In this document: positions 50,625-58,488 of the stretch, piece by piece | How positions within the stretch are numbered: position 1 is the stretch's first letter | Layout: the number at the start of each line of letters is the position of its first letter | Assembly (NCBI RefSeq): GCF_004217045.1 | Contig: NZ_SGXM01000009.1 | Location: 62,001-126,000, forward strand | Length of the DNA stretch: 64,000 bases | DNA from: Cupriavidus agavae | Lineage (GTDB): Bacteria > Pseudomonadota > Gammaproteobacteria > Burkholderiales > Burkholderiaceae | Reading direction: 5' to 3' | Made by a program: the position numbers and the translations under genes | Notes under the pieces: model-generated | Seen by the model: the letters and a program-made list of their open reading frames with translations, nothing else | Database searches by the model: none | What the model was told of the DNA's origin: nothing

Positions 50625-50937
50625 CCGTTTCGCCAACCTTTCAGCGGCAGCTATTGTGTGCGGATACCGGCCGGAGCGATCTTCCGGCCGGGCGTGCTTT
50701 TTGTGCAATGCAAAAACCCGTTTCCGCCCTGTGCTTGCTCGGCTTTCAACATGACAACCCTGTCATCTTCGCATTGCGCCGCAACATCGAACCATTGCGT
50801 TTGATGGCCTGAATCCCACCTTTCATTGCCTTGACATTGCTTCTGGCGACCGCATACGCTGCCGGCTTGTAGAGAAGACGTTCGCATGTAGAACGCTGGT
50901 TCGATATGCGGTCATTTCGGATTTCAGGAGACAAGCC
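50625..50937. other. 313-bp intergenic region
   Basis: Holds the BON terminator and a sigma-70-type promoter for the transporter operon: TTGACA (50831-50836), 18 bases, TACGCT (50855-50860). No gene seen. Confidence 0.5.
50667..50702 (+). terminator. Terminator of BON gene 1
   Basis: CCGGCCGGA (50667-50675) and TCCGGCCGG (50683-50691), then GCGTGCTTTTT. Confidence 0.8.
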
Positions 50938-52275
50938 TTGAACAAGGTTGCCGGGTTCTTCACAGAACTGATGCGCCGGTATTTGCCGGACCCGTTTGTA
51001 TTCGCCATCGGCCTGACGCTGCTCAGCATGGTCATGGCGATGCTGGTGGAGGGGCAGGGCGCCAGCGCCGTGATCCTGAACTGGGGCAAGGGTTTCTGGA
51101 ACCTGCTCTCGTTCACCACCCAGATGGCCGTGATCCTGGCCATGGGCTATGTGCTGGCCACCGCGCCGCTGGTGGACCGGTTCCTGAACAGCATCGTGGC
51201 GCGCGTGGCCACGCCGCGCGGCGCGATCATCGTCGCCACGCTGGTGGGCGGTATCGGCAGCTACCTGAACTGGGGCTTCGGCCTGGTGGTGGGCGGCATC
51301 ATCGCGCGCAAGCTGGCGATCAAGGTCAAGGGCGTGCACTACCCGCTGATCATCGCCTCGGCCTATAGCGGTTTCACGATGTACGGGCTGGGTTTGTCGG
51401 CCAGCATTCCGGTACTGATCTCCACGCCGGGACACCCGATGGAGAAGCTGATGGGCGTCATCGCGCTCAAGGACACCATCTTCTCCGCGCCGATGCTGCT
51501 GACCAGCCTGGCCGTGATCGTCACGCTGCCGCTGCTCAACGCCATGCTGCATCCGCGCGACGCAAGGGACGTGGTCGAGATCCGCGAGGAGAACATGGCC
51601 GCCGAGAGCGCGGCGGGCGGGCACAGCATGGGAATCGAGAACACGCTGGCCACGCGCATGAACAACAGCCGCCTGCTGAGCCTGGTGATCGGGCTGTGCG
51701 GCATGGCCTATGCGGTGCTGTACTTCATGCAGGGCGGTACGCTGGACCTGAACCTGATCAACTTCCTGATCCTGTTCATCGGCGTGCTGTTGCTGGGCAC
51801 GCCGGCCAACTACGTGGCCCGGCTGAACGAGGGCATCAAGACGATTTCGGGCATCATCCTGCAGTACCCGTTCTACGCGGGCATCATGGCGGTGATGGCG
51901 GGCTCGGGGCTGGTGGATACCATCTCGCGCGTGTTCGTCGACATCGCCACGCCGCAGACCCTGCCGTTCTGGGGTCTGGTGAGCAGCTTCGTGATCAACT
52001 TCTTCGCGCCTTCGGGTGGCGGCCACTGGGTAATCCAGGGTCCGTTCATGATCGATGCGGCCAAGGCCATCGGCAGTTCGGTGGCGCAGACGTCGATGTC
52101 GGTGATGCTCGGCAATGCCTGGAACGACCTGGTGCAGCCGTTCTGGATCCTGCCGGCGCTGGCGCTCTCGAAGCTCAAGCTCAAGGACGTGATGGGCTAC
52201 ACCGTGATCATGATGTTCTGGGTGGGCGCGATCTATATCGTGGCGCTGCTGGCCTGGGGCATCATGACGCACTGA
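50938..52275 (+). CDS. AtoE-family short-chain fatty acid transporter
   Basis: 445 residues from TTG 50938 with AGGAG eight bases upstream. About twelve hydrophobic segments; signature stretches GGIGSYLNWGFGLVVGGI and NFFAPSGGGHWVIQGP match the AtoE family. It leads an operon with a YciI-like protein, muconolactone isomerase and 3-oxoadipate enol-lactonase, so the transported acid is probably a lactone or dicarboxylic intermediate of the beta-ketoadipate route rather than acetoacetate. Confidence 0.9.
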   Translation: MNKVAGFFTELMRRYLPDPFVFAIGLTLLSMVMAMLVEGQGASAVILNWGKGFWNLLSFTTQMAVILAMGYVLATAPLVDRFLNSIVARVATPRGAIIVATLVGGIGSYLNWGFGLVVGGIIARKLAIKVKGVHYPLIIASAYSGFTMYGLGLSASIPVLISTPGHPMEKLMGVIALKDTIFSAPMLLTSLAVIVTLPLLNAMLHPRDARDVVEIREENMAAESAAGGHSMGIENTLATRMNNSRLLSLVIGLCGMAYAVLYFMQGGTLDLNLINFLILFIGVLLLGTPANYVARLNEGIKTISGIILQYPFYAGIMAVMAGSGLVDTISRVFVDIATPQTLPFWGLVSSFVINFFAPSGGGHWVIQGPFMIDAAKAIGSSVAQTSMSVMLGNAWNDLVQPFWILPALALSKLKLKDVMGYTVIMMFWVGAIYIVALLAWGIMTH

Positions 52276-52308
52276 GCCGTACCGACCCCAACCGACTGGA
52301 GAGACCGC

Positions 52309-52605
52309 ATGCCCTACCTGATCGAAACCTTCGACAAGCCCGACCACCAGCACGTGCGCCAGGCCAACCGGCCCACGCACCTGGACTTCCTGGAGGCCAA
52401 CAAGGCGCTGCTGCTGGCCTGTGGCGCCAAGCTGGCCGATGATGGCAGCGACGGTGGCGGCGGGCTCTACATCGTCGATGTCGACACCCGCGAAGCCGCC
52501 CAGGCGTTCATCGAGGCCGACCCGTTCCACCAGGTGGGCCTGTTTGCCGAGGTGAAGATCGTACGTTGGCGCAAGGCCTACCTGGACGGCGTGCGCCACA
52601 TCTGA
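52309..52605 (+). CDS. YciI-like protein
   Basis: 98 residues covering one YciI domain: MPYLIETFDKPDHQHVRQANRPTHLDFLEAN with the conserved His/Asp, and VDTREAAQAFIEADPFHQVGLF. The fold is a ferredoxin-like dimer related to muconolactone isomerase; some relatives act as dehalogenases or isomerases. Sits between the transporter and CatC genes with 33- and 59-bp gaps and may carry out an extra isomerisation. Confidence 0.9.
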   Translation: MPYLIETFDKPDHQHVRQANRPTHLDFLEANKALLLACGAKLADDGSDGGGGLYIVDVDTREAAQAFIEADPFHQVGLFAEVKIVRWRKAYLDGVRHI

Positions 52606-52664
52606 CGCCGGGCCGGCACGCCCCCGAACCCTTCCCAATCCCCCGTATCCGCAGGAGACCGCCC

Positions 52665-52949
52665 ATGCTGTTCATGGTCGAAATGACTGTCCGCATTCCC
52701 CAGACGCTCGACCCGCAAGTGGCCGACAAGATCAAGGCCGACGAAAAGGCGTACTCCCAGCAATTGCAGCGTGACGGCAAGTGGCGCCACCTGTGGCGCG
52801 TGGCCGGGCTCTACGCCAATGTGAGCATCTTCGACGTCAGGGACGCCGACGAACTGCACACGATCCTGACCGGCCTGCCGCTCTACCCGTACATGGAAAT
52901 GAAGGTGACCGCGCTGGCGCAGCACGGTTCGGCCATCGCCCAGAACTGA
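52665..52949 (+). CDS. catC: Muconolactone Delta-isomerase
   Basis: 94 residues from ATG 52665 (AGGAG upstream). Start MLFMVEMTVRIPQTLD and the core KWRHLWRVAGLYANVSIFDV match CatC, a decameric enzyme that turns muconolactone into 3-oxoadipate enol-lactone. The next gene encodes the following enzyme. Neither catB nor catA is adjacent, which is unusual; muconolactone may come from outside or from another locus. Confidence 0.92.
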   Translation: MLFMVEMTVRIPQTLDPQVADKIKADEKAYSQQLQRDGKWRHLWRVAGLYANVSIFDVRDADELHTILTGLPLYPYMEMKVTALAQHGSAIAQN

Positions 52950-52963
52950 ACCGGAGACCCGCC

Positions 52964-53755
52964 ATGCCTTTTGCCGACCTTGCCGGCCCCGCCAGCGTCA
53001 GGCTGCACTACCAGTTCGATGGCGACGAGAGCCTGCCGGTGCTGGTGCTGTCGAACTCGCTCGGGACCAGCTTCCGCATGTGGGATCCGCAGATCGCCGG
53101 GCTGTCGCGCCACTTCCGGGTGCTGCGCTACGACACGCGCGGCCACGGCCAGTCGGGTGTGACCGAAGGCCCGTACACGATTGCCCAGCTGGGCGCCGAC
53201 GTGATTGCGCTGCTCGATCACCTGGGGCTGGAGCGCGTGCATTTTTGCGGGCTGTCGATGGGCGGCATCACGGGCATGTGGCTCGGCATCCATCACGCCG
53301 ATCGCCTGGAGCGCCTGATTCTGTGCAATACGGCGGCCTACATCGGCCCGCCCGAGAACTGGACCAACCGCGCCGCCGCCGTGGAGCGCGACGGGGTGGG
53401 TTCGATCGCCGCCGCCGTGGTCGACAAATGGCTGACGCCCGATTTCGCGGCCGGGCAGCCGGCCCTGGTGGCCGAACTGCGCGCGATGCTGAGCGACACG
53501 GACGCGCAGGGCTACGCCGCGAACTGCCGTGCGGTGCGCGATTCCGACCTGCGTGGGGAGATTGCCGGGATCAAGGCGCCGACCCTGGTCATCGCCGGCT
53601 CTGGCGATATGCCTACGCCGCCTGCCGACGGCCGATTCCTGGCGGAGACGATTCCGGGCGCGCAGTACGTCGAACTGTACGCCGCGCATTTGTCGAACCT
53701 GCAGCAGGTGGAGGGGTTCAACAAGGCGGTGCTGGGGTTTCTGACACAGTCCTGA
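52964..53755 (+). CDS. pcaD: 3-oxoadipate enol-lactonase
   Basis: 263 residues. Alpha/beta hydrolase with nucleophile Ser98 in CGLSMGGITG, oxyanion region VLSNSLGTSFRMWD, Asp near SGDMPTPP and the final His in YAAHLSNLQQ. Converts 3-oxoadipate enol-lactone to 3-oxoadipate. It lies 14 bases after catC and closes the operon; a CTCCCGC/GCGGGAG hairpin (53772-53787) follows. Confidence 0.94.
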   Translation: MPFADLAGPASVRLHYQFDGDESLPVLVLSNSLGTSFRMWDPQIAGLSRHFRVLRYDTRGHGQSGVTEGPYTIAQLGADVIALLDHLGLERVHFCGLSMGGITGMWLGIHHADRLERLILCNTAAYIGPPENWTNRAAAVERDGVGSIAAAVVDKWLTPDFAAGQPALVAELRAMLSDTDAQGYAANCRAVRDSDLRGEIAGIKAPTLVIAGSGDMPTPPADGRFLAETIPGAQYVELYAAHLSNLQQVEGFNKAVLGFLTQS

Positions 53756-53764
53756 CGCGGCTGA

Positions 53765-53794
53765 CTCCCCCCTCCCGCAAGCGGGAGCGGGGAG
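53765..53794. terminator. Hairpin between pcaD and PRC gene
   Basis: CTCCCGC (53772-53778), loop AA, GCGGGAG (53781-53787), extended by CTCCCC (53765-53770) with GGGGAG (53789-53794). Between convergent genes, without T-run. Confidence 0.6.
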
Positions 53795-53816
53795 CGACCC
53801 ATCATTGAACCACCGC

Positions 53817-54266
53817 TCAAAGCGGCCCGGCGCCCAGCGGCCCGCCCGTCGACGTCCCGGTCCAATACGGGTCCCGCTCATAGTACTTGTAGACCGATGC
53901 CGCCCATTGCGGATCGGCCATTGCCGGCCAACTGTCCTTGTTGAAGCCCGGCGCATTCTTGATGCGTTCGGCGGTCAGGCCGAGGCGGAAGCATTTGGCG
54001 TCGGTATCCATCACCAGCGCGCTCCACGGAATGGCATGCAGCGTGTCGCCCATGCCGAGGAAACCGCCCGTGGTCAGCACCGCGTACGCCACGCGGCCCG
54101 CCTGCACGTCGATCATGATCTCCTTGATTTCGCCCACGTGTTCGTCGTCTGACGAGTAGACCTTCGTGTCGTCGAGGCTCGATGCGGCCATCACCTCGGG
54201 ACCGGGGCCCTCGCCCACGCCCGTGCCGACGATGCCGGCGCCCTGGCCGGGAGAGTTCGGTTGCAT
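53817..54266 (-). CDS. PRC-barrel domain protein
   Basis: 149 residues from ATG 54266 (AGGAG upstream). PRC barrel in the centre: TKVYSSDDEHVGEIKEIMID, GRVAYAVLTTGGFLGMGDTLHAIPW. The C-terminus is a low-complexity Gly/Pro segment after YKYYERDPYW. PRC-barrel proteins act in RNA processing or as envelope stress proteins. Divergent from the SDR gene, with which it shares a bidirectional sigma-54-like element. Confidence 0.9.
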   Translation of the reverse strand: MQPNSPGQGAGIVGTGVGEGPGPEVMAASSLDDTKVYSSDDEHVGEIKEIMIDVQAGRVAYAVLTTGGFLGMGDTLHAIPWSALVMDTDAKCFRLGLTAERIKNAPGFNKDSWPAMADPQWAASVYKYYERDPYWTGTSTGGPLGAGPL

Positions 54267-54311
54267 AGCCTTGCTCCTGTGCTGAAAAGCGGTAAGAGGA
54301 AACCGCAGACG

Positions 54312-54327
54312 TGCAACTGGCATGCCC
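54312..54327 (-). promoter_or_regulatory. Sigma-54-like promoter of PRC gene (left half of element A)
   Basis: Minus strand GGGCATGCCAGTTGCA: GG-N10-GC kept, TTGCA perfect, -24 box matched except first T and C. Leader about 35 bases. Separated by GCGGC from the right-facing promoter. Confidence 0.6.
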
Positions 54328-54332
54328 GCGGC

Positions 54333-54348
54333 TGGCAAGCTCCTTGCG
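54333..54348 (+). promoter_or_regulatory. Sigma-54-like promoter of SDR operon (right half of element A)
   Basis: TGGCAAGCTCCTTGCG differs from TGGCACG-N4-TTGCW only at C->A and the last W. Leader about 29 bases with AAGGAG before the ATG at 54388. Confidence 0.65.
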
Positions 54349-54387
54349 CGTGACGTTCCAGGAACAACGGCAGGCAAGGAGCCAGAC

Positions 54388-55149
54388 ATGGATCGATTCA
54401 AGGGCAAGGTGGTGATCGTCACGGGAGCGGGTTCGGGCATCGGCGCAGCGGCCGCGCGACGGTTCTCCGAGGAGGGCGCGGCAGTGGTGCTGGCCGGGCG
54501 GACACGCGGGAAGCTGGAAAAAGTGGCCGCGCAGATGCCGCAGGACCGCACGCTGGTGCACCCTGCCGACGTCAGCAAGCTGTCCGAGGTGGAGGCGCTG
54601 GTCAAGGCCGCCGTGGACCGTTTCGGCCGTCTCGACGTGATGGTCAACAATGCCGGGGTGGCGTCCGAGGGGCGGGCCACCGAGGCGTCGGTCGAAGACT
54701 GGCGCAAGGTGATGTCGATCGATCTCGACGGTGTGTTCTACGGGGCGCGCGCCGCGCTGCCGCACCTGATCCGCTCGAAGGGATGCATCGTGAACACCGC
54801 TTCGGTGTCCGGCCTCGGCGCCGACTGGAACCTGAGCTTCTACAACGCTGCGAAGGGCGGGGTGGTAAATCTTACGCGGGCGCTGGCGCTCGACTATGGC
54901 CGTGACGGGGTGCGCATCAACTCGGTGTGTCCGTCGCTGACCCGGACGGAGCTGACCGCCGACATGTTCGGGGATGAGGCGTTGCTCGACAAGTTCCGCG
55001 AGCGCATCGCGCTGGGCCGCACGGCCGAGCCCGAGGATATCGCCGGTGCCATTGCGTTCCTGGCCAGCGAGGACGCGCGCTTCGTCACCGGCGTGAACCT
55101 GCCGGTCGATGGCGGGCTGAGCGCCTCGAACGGGCAGCCGCCGCAGTAG
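54388..55149 (+). CDS. Short-chain dehydrogenase/reductase
   Basis: 253 residues from ATG 54388. VIVTGAGSGIGAA near 10-22, NNAGVAS, catalytic Ser in NTASVSG, YNAAK as catalytic Tyr/Lys, and VTGVNLPVDGG at the end: a classical SDR, probably NADP(H)-dependent (AGR after strand two). The flavodoxin-like gene starts 16 bases later, so the two form an operon. Confidence 0.93.
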   Translation: MDRFKGKVVIVTGAGSGIGAAAARRFSEEGAAVVLAGRTRGKLEKVAAQMPQDRTLVHPADVSKLSEVEALVKAAVDRFGRLDVMVNNAGVASEGRATEASVEDWRKVMSIDLDGVFYGARAALPHLIRSKGCIVNTASVSGLGADWNLSFYNAAKGGVVNLTRALALDYGRDGVRINSVCPSLTRTELTADMFGDEALLDKFRERIALGRTAEPEDIAGAIAFLASEDARFVTGVNLPVDGGLSASNGQPPQ

Positions 55150-55165
55150 GCGCGGAGCGGTCCCC

Positions 55166-56269
55166 ATGACGACAACCAAAAATCCGGACAACCCGGCCGC
55201 CCACGACATCCGCAAGGGCCAGGTGACCGGGAAGCGCTCGCGCGAGCTGTTCCGCGAGCGCTTCCGGGCGCGCTTCTTCGATCCGGCCTTCCGCGCCGAG
55301 GATGCCGCCATCGACCGCCTCGAACAGATTGCCTGGGACGCCTACGCAGATAGCCGCAAGGCACCGGTCACCGCCAGGGCGGGCCCCGGCGCCGCCGATC
55401 CCGGCTACGAGGTGGCCGTCGAGTGGCTGCAGGCGCGCGACGCCATTGCCGAGGCCCAGCGCGGGCATGAGGACGCCGGCAGCCCGTCGCGCGTACTGCT
55501 GGTGGTGGCGGCCTCGCGCAATGACTTCACTTGCCCCGGCGAGATGTCGAAATCGTGGCGCATGGCGCAACTGGCCCGTGCCCGCATGGAAGGGCTAGGC
55601 ATGCAGGTCGACGTGCTCGACCTGAGCCGGCTGACATCGGACCCGAACCTGACCATCCATCCGTGCAAGGGCTGCGTGTCCACGGCGATGCCGCTGTGCC
55701 ACTGGCCCTGCAGTTGCTACCCGAACCACGCGCTCGGGCAGGTCAACGACTGGATGAACGAGATCTACCCGCGCTGGGTGGCCGCGCATGGCGTGTTGAT
55801 CGTGACGCCTACGTACTGGTACCAGGCCACGAGCCCGCTGAAGCTGATGATCGACCGGCTGGTGTGCGCGGACGGCGGCAATCCCGACCCCAGCAGCACG
55901 CATGGCAAGACCGTGGCCGAGGCCAAGCAGCTCGAACTCGATGGCTGGAACTATCCCAAGCATCTGGATGGCCGCGTGTTCGGCCTTGTCGTGCACGGCG
56001 ATGTGGCCGGCATCGAGGGCCTGCGCCGCTCGCTGGCCGACTGGCTGCGCTGGATGGGGCTGATCGAGGCGGGCGCGGTGTCGCAGCTCGACCGATACGT
56101 GGGGTACTACGAGCCATACGCTACCTCGCACCGGACGCTCGACGCCGACACCGCATTCCAGCGCGAAGTGGAGAATGTGGCGGCGGCCGTGGCACAGGCC
56201 GTCACGCTGCGGCGCAAGGGCGACCTGCCGGCCGTGGGCGATGCGCTGGCGCCACCCCGGCCCAAGTAG
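55166..56269 (+). CDS. Flavodoxin-like NAD(P)H-dependent reductase with N-terminal extension
   Basis: 367 residues, larger than usual. Residues 1-105 form a charged helical extension; from about 108 an NADPH-dependent FMN-reductase fold follows (RVLLVVAASRNDFTCPGEM, phosphate-binding loop; TPTYWYQATSPLKLMIDRL, flavin-contact region). A Cys-rich stretch PCKGCVSTAMPLCHWPCSC at about 168-186 may bind metal or form disulfides. Operon with an SDR, suggesting coupled redox chemistry. Confidence 0.88.
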   Translation: MTTTKNPDNPAAHDIRKGQVTGKRSRELFRERFRARFFDPAFRAEDAAIDRLEQIAWDAYADSRKAPVTARAGPGAADPGYEVAVEWLQARDAIAEAQRGHEDAGSPSRVLLVVAASRNDFTCPGEMSKSWRMAQLARARMEGLGMQVDVLDLSRLTSDPNLTIHPCKGCVSTAMPLCHWPCSCYPNHALGQVNDWMNEIYPRWVAAHGVLIVTPTYWYQATSPLKLMIDRLVCADGGNPDPSSTHGKTVAEAKQLELDGWNYPKHLDGRVFGLVVHGDVAGIEGLRRSLADWLRWMGLIEAGAVSQLDRYVGYYEPYATSHRTLDADTAFQREVENVAAAVAQAVTLRRKGDLPAVGDALAPPRPK

Positions 56270-56285
56270 CGGCATGGAATTTGCG
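56270..56285 (+). promoter_or_regulatory. Sigma-54-like promoter of BON gene 2
   Basis: CGGCATGGAATTTGCG begins right after the flavodoxin stop codon. GG-N10-GC and TTGC intact; three mismatches. Leader about 37 bases. Confidence 0.55.
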
Positions 56286-56332
56286 AATTGCCAGGTACAG
56301 GAGCAACGTTTTCCGATCGCAAGGAGCAGACC

Positions 56333-56947
56333 GTGTTCGAATTCCTGAAGAACCTGGTGGACCTGGGCCCGCGCGACGACGAGCCGCGCCAGCGCGCCCG
56401 GCGCGAGTATCGTGACGATGAACGCGGCGAGCGCCGCAACCCGGGCCGCAGCGACGGCAGCGGCGAGTCGTGGCGGGATCTGTCGTCGCGCGACCGCGCC
56501 CAGCGCGATGGCGAGCCGGGCTACGGCGGGGCCGGCTATTTCGGCAACAGCGGCAGCGGCGGCCAGTCCTTCAACGGCGCCCAGCGGCTTTACCCCGGCG
56601 ACCCGGGCTACCGCGAACATCCTACCCGCCCTGTGCATTCCTCGAACGTGGTGGGCCGGGGGTTCAGGCACCATGACCGGCCCGATGACCGCGTGCTCGG
56701 CGACGTGTGCGACCGGCTGGCCATGCATCCCGGCGTGGACGTGGCCGAGGTCACCGTCGAAGTGCAATCGGGCGTGGTGAAGCTGGGTGGCACGGTCGAG
56801 GACCGCTACGAACGGCGGCTAGTCGAGGAGATCGCCGAGTCCGTCTCGGGCGTGCGGCAGGTCGAGAATGGCATCCGCCTGCAGCCGCGCGGCGCGGCGG
56901 CGCCGGGAGGGGACACTTCACCCGAGCGCACGCTGAACCGCAGTTGA
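56333..56947 (+). CDS. BON domain protein 2
   Basis: 204 residues from GTG 56333 with AAGGAG six bases upstream. A short hydrophobic start (FEFLKNLVDLG), a long Arg/Asp/Gly-rich disordered stretch, then one BON domain (about 125-190: DRVLGDVCDRLAMHPGVDVAEVTVEV, GVVKLGGTVEDRYERRLVEEIAESVSGVRQVENGI). Paralogue of the protein at 50019 with the same layout. Confidence 0.88.
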   Translation: MFEFLKNLVDLGPRDDEPRQRARREYRDDERGERRNPGRSDGSGESWRDLSSRDRAQRDGEPGYGGAGYFGNSGSGGQSFNGAQRLYPGDPGYREHPTRPVHSSNVVGRGFRHHDRPDDRVLGDVCDRLAMHPGVDVAEVTVEVQSGVVKLGGTVEDRYERRLVEEIAESVSGVRQVENGIRLQPRGAAAPGGDTSPERTLNRS

Positions 56948-56969
56948 GGAGGCAGGCGGGGGGCGGGCC

Positions 56970-57725
56970 TCAGCCGGGCCTGCCGTCTGCCGCCGCGAGC
57001 GCCCAGTAGCGCTCGGGCGCCGCGATATCGGCCAGTTGCTCGGCGTTGAACAGCGGCAGCTGGCTTTCATACGATTCCACCGCGCGGGCCTTGGCCGGCT
57101 GGTGGCGCGCCAGCGCAAACGTGACCGGCGTGGCCACCAGCCCCTGCTGCAGCCAGGCGCAAAGGCGGCGCTGCACAAGGCCGGGCAGGCGCCGGTAGAT
57201 GGCGTCCTCGTAGAAGATCCATTGCAGGGGCGGCAGCGGGGCAGGTTCGCCGCGGCTGTCGTCCATGGTGCTGACCGGATGCGTGGCGTGCATCGCCTGC
57301 GCCATCGCGTGCATGCGCAGGCAGGCGGCGGCCACGAGGATATGGTCACTATGGAACAGCCCCATCGGCACGGCCACCGTGCCGCCGCGATGCAGCGCCG
57401 CAGACCGCGCCAGCCCGCCCAGCAACTGGTCCGGCGTATAGGTCTTGCCGTACTGGCCGTCGAGGAAGTCGAGCCATTCGGGGCGGGCGCCGAGCGCCGC
57501 CAGGCTGTTGGCATCCTCGCGCCGGCGGTGCATGACGGCGTGCAGCACGCTGTCGAAGCCGGCCGCGCGGTCCCAGTCGGGCACGTCGAGCCGGGCGTCG
57601 GGAATGCCGGCCAGCACGGTGACCACGATCGGGTCCGTGGCCGCCGCGATCAGGCAGCCGCAACTGAAGACCGCATCGTCGAGATGCGGAGAAATGACGG
57701 TCAGGGGCCCCGGAATCTGTGGCAT
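56970..57725 (-). CDS. PIG-L family deacetylase
   Basis: 251 residues from ATG 57725. Rossmann-like PIG-L/LmbE fold with ISPHLDDAVFSCG near 11-23 (zinc-binding His and Asp; the usual Glu after DD is Ala, as in the HLDDA subgroup) and the second metal His region GLFHSDHILVAA. It should remove an N-acetyl group from a sugar or sugar conjugate. Belongs functionally with the glycosyltransferase, methyltransferase and ACAD-like genes on the same strand, although a gene of opposite strand lies between. Confidence 0.92.
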   Translation of the reverse strand: MPQIPGPLTVISPHLDDAVFSCGCLIAAATDPIVVTVLAGIPDARLDVPDWDRAAGFDSVLHAVMHRRREDANSLAALGARPEWLDFLDGQYGKTYTPDQLLGGLARSAALHRGGTVAVPMGLFHSDHILVAAACLRMHAMAQAMHATHPVSTMDDSRGEPAPLPPLQWIFYEDAIYRRLPGLVQRRLCAWLQQGLVATPVTFALARHQPAKARAVESYESQLPLFNAEQLADIAAPERYWALAAADGRPG

Positions 57726-57776
57726 GGCGTGGGTCTGCGAGAAGGGAATCAAGTGGTCGGTCGGACGCCGCTGTCC

Positions 57777-57792
57777 CGCACGATGCGTGCCA
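57777..57792 (-). promoter_or_regulatory. Sigma-54-like promoter of PIG-L gene
   Basis: Minus strand TGGCACGCATCGTGCG: -24 box perfect, -12 GTGC instead of TTGC. Leader about 41 bases. Confidence 0.55.
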
Positions 57793-57866
57793 ATGGGCCG
57801 GGTTGGCCGGGCGCGCACCCGATTGCAATTCCGGCAACGTCGTTTCTACCCGCGCGATGTAGAACC

Positions 57867-57882
57867 GGGCGCGAAGCTTGCA
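57867..57882 (+). promoter_or_regulatory. Sigma-54-like promoter of membrane protein gene
   Basis: GGGCGCGAAGCTTGCA: two mismatches in the -24 box, -12 TTGCA perfect. Leader about 35 bases, with AGGAGG before the ATG. Confidence 0.55.
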
Positions 57883-57927
57883 ATACATCGCCCGGAACGT
57901 TCCGTCCACAAGTGGAAAGGAGGCCGC

Positions 57928-58488
57928 ATGCAGGAGGCCGTGCGCACGATACTGATGTATGGGGTCATCCCGGTCTGGATCCTGGCCGGGCTGGGCGACT
58001 GGTGGAGCCACCGCCGCACGCAGATCGAGCGGAACGCCGGGCTGGCGGAATCGGCCATGCACAGCCTGATGATGGCCCAGGTAGGCATTCCGGTGCTGCT
58101 GGCGCTGTTCTTCGAGATCAACGCGCTGCTGCTGGCGGCAATGGTCGCGGGCATCGCCGTGCACGCGGTGACGGCATGGATCGACGTCCGGTATGCGTCG
58201 CGCTTCCGCGAGATCGTGCCGTTCGAACAGCACATGCACAGCCTGCTCGAAGTGCTGCCGATCACGGCGTTCCTGCTCGTGGCGAGCGTCCACTGGGATC
58301 AACTGCTGGCGCTGTTCGGCGGCGCCGGCGAGCCTGACTACCGGCTGCGCCTCAAGGAGGAGCCGCTGCCGGCCAGCTACCTGGCCGGGCTGATGGCGAC
58401 GCTGCTCGTGTTCGTGGTGGCGCCGTACGCCGAGGAACTGCTGCGCTGTGCGCGGGCTAGGCCTGCGTGGCGTCGGCAGAAAGCGTAG
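57928..58488 (+). CDS. Membrane protein of unknown function
   Basis: 186 residues, AGGAGG five bases before the ATG. Four hydrophobic segments (about 10-25, 50-85 as two, 115-135, 160-175). Conserved-looking polar residues in the membrane part (GDWWSHRRTQIE, HMHSLLE) include several His, which may bind metal. No family recognised. Its 3' end overlaps the convergent glycosyltransferase by 32 bp, and it interrupts the PIG-L to glycosyltransferase order. Confidence 0.82.
   Translation: MQEAVRTILMYGVIPVWILAGLGDWWSHRRTQIERNAGLAESAMHSLMMAQVGIPVLLALFFEINALLLAAMVAGIAVHAVTAWIDVRYASRFREIVPFEQHMHSLLEVLPITAFLLVASVHWDQLLALFGGAGEPDYRLRLKEEPLPASYLAGLMATLLVFVVAPYAEELLRCARARPAWRRQKA

Noticed and set aside
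50746..52638. A 630-codon frame antisense to the transporter operon
   Set aside because: Composition (His/Arg/Gln-rich) is typical of GC-rich shadows; the plus-strand genes have clear families.
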